Positions 6,495-9,420 of a DNA stretch of 9,420 nucleotides are shown here, piece after piece. Below the pieces are notes generated by a model. The model made no database searches, was not told where the DNA came from, and saw nothing but the letters and a program-made list of their open reading frames with translations. The position numbers were made by a program, and so were the translations under genes. The DNA is from an uncultured Coriobacteriaceae bacterium (GTDB taxonomy: Bacteria; Actinomycetota; Coriobacteriia; Coriobacteriales; Eggerthellaceae). The stretch's first letter is position 1. Every line of letters starts with the position of its first letter. The stretch covers positions 1 through 9,420 of the forward strand of contig CACXFZ010000209.1 of assembly GCA_902767025.1 (NCBI GenBank). Direction: 5' to 3'.

Positions 6495-7702
6495 TGTTTG
6501 CCCAAGGACTGCTGGTGTTCGCCGTGTCGTTCGCGACGGCCTATGCCATGGTGCCCGTGTCGAAGAGCATCGCGGGGGCCATCGGCGCCATCGACTTCCC
6601 GGGCGTGCGCCGCGTCAACGACCGTGCCGTGCCGCGCGCCGGCGGCATCGCGCTCTACGCGGGCTTTCTGGCCGGCTGCCTGGTGATCGCCGTGGGTACC
6701 AACGTGTTCGGGTGGAGCACCAGCGACCTGATCGTGGTGCGCGACATCGACTACGTGCTGCTCATCGCCGGGTTGTCCATCGTGTTCGTGGTGGGCCTGA
6801 TCGACGACGTGTCGCCGCTGTCTCCGCGCAGCAAGCTGGCGGGGCAGATCCTGGGTGCCACGGTCATCTGCATGTCGGGAGTGACCGTGGGTGCGGTGCG
6901 TTGGCTCACGGGCGGCGACGTGGTCGCGTTGGGCTGGATCGACTGGCCGGTCACCATCGTCTACCTGCTGGTGTTCATGAACATCATCAACCTGATCGAC
7001 GGCCTGGACGGCCTGGCCGCGGGCATCACGGCCATCGTGTCGCTGGGCCTGCTGTACCTGGTCACCATGCGCGGCAGCTTCATCCTGGCGATGTTCTGCG
7101 TGGCCCTGGCGGCGTCGTGCATTGCGTTTCTGCGTTACAACTTCCATCCGGCATCGGTGTTCATGGGCGATTCGGGCAGCCTGTTTCTGGGCGCCCTGCT
7201 CGCCGTGATCAGCATTTCCGGCGTCGTGCGCATGCAAGGTATGGCGATGATGCTGATCCCGCTGATCATCGCGGGCGTGCCGCTGCTGGACACGGTGTCG
7301 GCCATCGTGCGCCGCTGGCGCGTGGGGCGGCGCATCGGACAGGCCGACATGGGCCATCTGCACCACCGGCTCGTGCGTGCGGGCCTGAGCCAGAAGCGCT
7401 CGGTGGCCACGCTCTACGCGTGCTCGCTGGTGATGACGCTGGCGGGTTGCTTCATGAGCGGCATGTCGGGCGTGGCGCGCTGGGTTGCCCTGGTCGTGCT
7501 GGGCGTGGCGGTGGGTGCGGCGGTGTGGAAGCTGCACCTGTTCGATCCGGTGCTTCAGCACTACTACCGCAGGCGCTCCAAGAGCGAGCCGCGCCGCGAC
7601 ACCTTCCAGGACGATGAAGAGCTTGCAGAAGATGCCGTCGAAGGCGAGGCGCCCGAAGGATACGCAATCATGCAAGATGCAGCCGAGGGGGATGCACGAT
7701 GA
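6488..7702 (+). CDS. WecA/MraY-family undecaprenyl-phosphate sugar-1-phosphate transferase
   Basis: Integral membrane enzyme that transfers a HexNAc-1-phosphate (GlcNAc in WecA/TagO homologues) from its UDP form to undecaprenyl phosphate, starting envelope polymer synthesis on the cytoplasmic face. The 404-aa protein has about ten or eleven hydrophobic segments and all family signatures: RAVPRAGGIALY (46-57), GLIDDVSPLSP with the adjacent aspartates D106-D107, NIINLIDGLDGLAAGI (165-180), NFHPASVFMGDSGSLFLG (218-235) and GHLHHRLVRAGL (289-300). The HLHHRL loop favours the WecA/TagO branch over MraY. After the last membrane segment there is an acidic cytoplasmic tail (about 368-404). ATG 6488 and ATG 6494 are both possible starts; the AGGG at 6471 is rather distant from either. 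Its end overlaps the next gene by 4 bp (ATGA). Confidence 0.93.
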   Translation: MVMFAQGLLVFAVSFATAYAMVPVSKSIAGAIGAIDFPGVRRVNDRAVPRAGGIALYAGFLAGCLVIAVGTNVFGWSTSDLIVVRDIDYVLLIAGLSIVFVVGLIDDVSPLSPRSKLAGQILGATVICMSGVTVGAVRWLTGGDVVALGWIDWPVTIVYLLVFMNIINLIDGLDGLAAGITAIVSLGLLYLVTMRGSFILAMFCVALAASCIAFLRYNFHPASVFMGDSGSLFLGALLAVISISGVVRMQGMAMMLIPLIIAGVPLLDTVSAIVRRWRVGRRIGQADMGHLHHRLVRAGLSQKRSVATLYACSLVMTLAGCFMSGMSGVARWVALVVLGVAVGAAVWKLHLFDPVLQHYYRRRSKSEPRRDTFQDDEELAEDAVEGEAPEGYAIMQDAAEGDAR

Positions 7703-7932
7703 TCGAGCCGAAGCATGCAGACCTGCAAAACGTGCGCCATCGCGCTCTGGGCGTGCTCACCGGGATCCTGATCGCCCTGAGTGTCTTTTCGCTGCTGTGG
7801 TATCTGTTCGTGCCGCGCGCCGACGGCGTCTACGACGAGACGAACCTGCGCGAAACGGCGACGTACCAAACGCCGCTGGAGCGCCTGCAGGGAGCAACGC
7901 AGGATGCCAGTCAGGGCGACGGCGAAAACTGA
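7699..7932 (+). CDS. Small single-pass membrane protein, unknown function
   Basis: A 77-aa protein not recognised as any family. It has a short positively charged N-terminus (1-17), one strong hydrophobic helix (about 18-38, GVLTGILIALSVFSLLWYLFV) and a polar acidic tail with no cysteine or evident motif. Charge distribution suggests the tail is outside the cell. The ATG overlaps the transferase stop as ATGA, indicating translational coupling. Position between the lipid-carrier transferase and the exporter suggests an accessory or scaffolding subunit of the polymer machinery, which is inference. G/C-ending codon use matches the neighbours, supporting a real gene. Confidence 0.7.
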   Translation: MIEPKHADLQNVRHRALGVLTGILIALSVFSLLWYLFVPRADGVYDETNLRETATYQTPLERLQGATQDASQGDGEN

Positions 7933-7956
7933 GGGGACGGGTTTCGTGCGATTCGC

Positions 7957-7996
7957 TATCATTAGAACACGTCGGTCTTCGAGGTAAGGGAGCTTT
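7957..7996 (+). promoter_or_regulatory. Weak internal promoter candidate and ribosome site for the permease
   Basis: TATCAT at 7957-7962 matches the -10 consensus at five of six positions, but no -35 is evident in the 64-bp gap. A purine-rich AAGGGAG (7986-7992) with suitable spacing supports the GTG start at 7997. The -10 may be fortuitous, and the permease is more likely read through from the LCP promoter. Confidence 0.25.
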
Positions 7997-8809
7997 GTGC
8001 TAGCCACGCTAGTCGGCATAATCAAGGACAACTGGGAATGGCGCAGGCAGATATTCCGCCTGGGCAAGTTCGAGCTGGTGAAGAAGAGCCGCGGCGCTGT
8101 GCTGTCGTGGGCGTGGTTCTTCATCCGACCCGCCATGTACGTCTTCTGCTTCTGGTTTGCCCTGGAAGTGGGCTTGCGCGCGGGCGACGGTGGCGGCGGG
8201 GCGCCGCCGTACATCCTGTGGCTGTGCGCGGGCATCATCCCATGGTTCTTCATGCAGGAGCTGCTCAACGCCGGCATCGACGTGCTGCACCGCTACCCGT
8301 ACCTGGTGAACAAGATCAAGTTCCCGCTGAGCGCCATATCGGGCATCTTCGCGCTGGCGATGATGTTCGTGCAGCTGATGCTGCAAGCGGCCCTGATCGT
8401 CATCTACCTTCTATGCGGCATGGAGTTGGACGTCTACCTGCTGCAAGTGCCGCTGCTGCTGGTGCTGATGCTGCTGTTCTGGGACATCGCCAGCATCATG
8501 TTCTCCCAGCTGTCGGCCATCAGCAAGGACTTCGCGAACCTGATGCACGCGCTGTCCACGCCGATCTTCTGGCTGTCGGGCGTGATCTTCAACGTGAAGG
8601 CCATCAACATCGAATGGATCCAAGCCATCCTGAACTACAACCCGGTCACGTTCTTCGTGACGGGTTTCCGCGACGCGTACTACGACAAGGTGTGGATCTG
8701 GGAAGACCCGCAGATGTGCATAGGGTTCGCGGTGGTGTTCGTGGTGACTCTGCTGGCGTGCACCTGGGTGTACAAGAAGTTCAACCAGGAGGTGGCCGAT
8801 GTCCTCTAG
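7997..8809 (+). CDS. ABC-2 type polysaccharide/teichoic acid export permease (TagG/Wzm type)
   Basis: Membrane subunit of an ABC exporter that moves lipid-linked polymers across the cytoplasmic membrane. The 270-aa product has the family's length and layout: an N-terminal cytoplasmic amphipathic stretch (NWEWRRQIFRLGKFELVKK, 12-30), then about six hydrophobic segments (near 34-58, 70-90, 112-140, 148-172, 186-202 and 240-258). Characteristic phrases are NKIKFPLSAI (105-114) and NPVTFFVTGFRDAYYDK (215-231), typical of Wzm/TagG permeases. Start is GTG at 7997, supported by a good ribosome site. The coding end overlaps the ATPase gene by 11 bp, so the two subunits are translationally coupled. 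Co-location with the LCP and WecA-type genes indicates export of the same glycopolymer. Substrate is unknown. Confidence 0.92.
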   Translation: MLATLVGIIKDNWEWRRQIFRLGKFELVKKSRGAVLSWAWFFIRPAMYVFCFWFALEVGLRAGDGGGGAPPYILWLCAGIIPWFFMQELLNAGIDVLHRYPYLVNKIKFPLSAISGIFALAMMFVQLMLQAALIVIYLLCGMELDVYLLQVPLLLVLMLLFWDIASIMFSQLSAISKDFANLMHALSTPIFWLSGVIFNVKAINIEWIQAILNYNPVTFFVTGFRDAYYDKVWIWEDPQMCIGFAVVFVVTLLACTWVYKKFNQEVADVL

Positions 8810-9420
8810 CGACGAGCAGAGCAAGGCCGCCCAGCCGATTCTGGACCATCAGAAGACCAAGGTCAGCGACGAAGTGGTGATCCGCTTCGAGAACGTGACG
8901 AAGACCTTCAACCTGTACAAGAACGACCGGGGCCGCTTCCTGGGCATCTTCAACTACAAGAAGAAGGGCATGTTCCTGGGCAGCGTCGATGCCAACAAGG
9001 ATCTGAGCTTCGAGATCCGCCGCGGCGAAGCGGTGGCGTTTCTGGGGCACAACGGCGCAGGCAAGAGCACGGCGCTCAAGATGATCACCGGGGTGGCGTA
9101 CCCCACCAGCGGCACGGTCGAAGTGAAGGGCCGCGTGAGCGCGCTGCTGGAGCTGCAGGCGGGCTTCGACCAGCAGCTGACCGGGCGCGAGAACATCGGC
9201 CTGCGCGGGCAGATCCTGGGGCTGAGGCGCTCGGAAATCGAGGCGCTCGAGCCCAAGGTCGTCGAATTCGCCGATCTGGGCCTGTACATCGACCAGCCCA
9301 TGCGCACGTACTCCAGCGGCATGAAGGCGCGATTGGGTTTCGCGTTTGCAGTGGCCATCGACCCCGAGATCCTGGTGGTAGACGAAGTGCTGTCGGTGGG
9401 CGCCGCCGCCTTCAAGAAGA
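8799..9420 (+). CDS. ABC polysaccharide exporter ATPase (TagH/Wzt type), C-terminus cut
   Basis: Nucleotide-binding subunit paired with the preceding permease. The frame is open to the end of the window (207 codons seen). ATG 8799 lies inside the permease 3' end, with AGGAGG at about 8787-8792 as ribosome site. An N-terminal extension (1-25) precedes VVIRFENVTKTFNLY. Walker A is GHNGAGKST (83-91), the Q-loop region ELQAGFDQQLTGRENI (118-132), the signature YSSGMKARLGFA (171-182) and Walker B ILVVDE (191-196). The insertion LGIFNYKKKGMFLGSVDANKD between the first strand and Walker A is typical of this exporter class. One oddity: the D-loop reads SVGAAAF where relatives generally have AVGDAxF, so the usual Asp is Ala (codon 9402-9404). 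Whether a C-terminal polymer-binding domain follows, as in some Wzt proteins, is beyond the window. Confidence 0.93.
   Translation, partial: MSSSDEQSKAAQPILDHQKTKVSDEVVIRFENVTKTFNLYKNDRGRFLGIFNYKKKGMFLGSVDANKDLSFEIRRGEAVAFLGHNGAGKSTALKMITGVAYPTSGTVEVKGRVSALLELQAGFDQQLTGRENIGLRGQILGLRRSEIEALEPKVVEFADLGLYIDQPMRTYSSGMKARLGFAFAVAIDPEILVVDEVLSVGAAAFKK

Noticed and set aside
4412..7675. A 1087-codon open frame on the minus strand through the nuclease, LCP and WecA-type genes
   Set aside because: It is antisense to three genes with clear family motifs, and its translation is a His/Arg/Gln-rich low-complexity sequence typical of the shadow frame of GC-rich DNA. It also crosses repeat copy 2 and intergenic DNA.
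8954..9415. A 153-codon minus-strand frame opposite the exporter ATPase
   Set aside because: It is antisense to Walker A, signature and Walker B motifs; its Ser/Pro/Arg-rich sequence is a shadow.

Overview
The window is GC-rich, tightly packed DNA of actinobacterial character. Coding is strongly biased to G/C-ending codons, GTG starts occur, and genes overlap by 4 to 11 bp. The gene style suggests a Coriobacteriia/Eggerthellaceae-like member of the Actinomycetota, but no rRNA or other marker gene is present, so this is an inference. Most of the window is a cell-envelope glycopolymer locus.

Layout. (1) Positions 1-1050, plus strand: the 3' part of a GT2 glycosyltransferase whose first few codons lie outside the window. 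(2) Positions 1186-3453, minus strand, convergent with it: a two-domain GT2-GT4 glycosyltransferase. (3) Positions 3454-5320: a non-envelope insert-like stretch. It holds one gene (3989-4975) for a DUF559/Vsr-like PD-(D/E)XK nuclease-fold protein, flanked by two direct, nearly identical ~156-160 bp hairpin-forming repeats. Just upstream of that gene is an array of GCGAC-type motifs spaced 11-12 bp apart, i.e. on one face of the helix. (4) Positions 5321 to the end, plus strand: a compact operon in the order LCP-family ligase, WecA/MraY-family sugar-1-phosphate transferase, 77-aa single-pass membrane protein, ABC-2 polysaccharide export permease, and its ATPase (cut by the window end).

How the genes fit together (family knowledge plus inference). 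The WecA-type enzyme would load the first sugar-phosphate onto undecaprenyl phosphate. The glycosyltransferases would extend the chain in the cytoplasm. The ABC transporter (TagGH/Wzm-Wzt type) would flip the finished polymer, and the LCP enzyme would attach it to peptidoglycan. This is the wall-teichoic-acid or ABC-dependent O-antigen logic; the actual polymer cannot be read from the sequence.

The most unusual part is 3621-5155. The nuclease-like gene uses visibly less GC-biased codons than its neighbours, sits between two copies of a structured repeat, lacks a Shine-Dalgarno sequence, and is preceded by a helically phased motif array that overlaps the likely promoter. It looks like an acquired cassette placed between two envelope transcription units.
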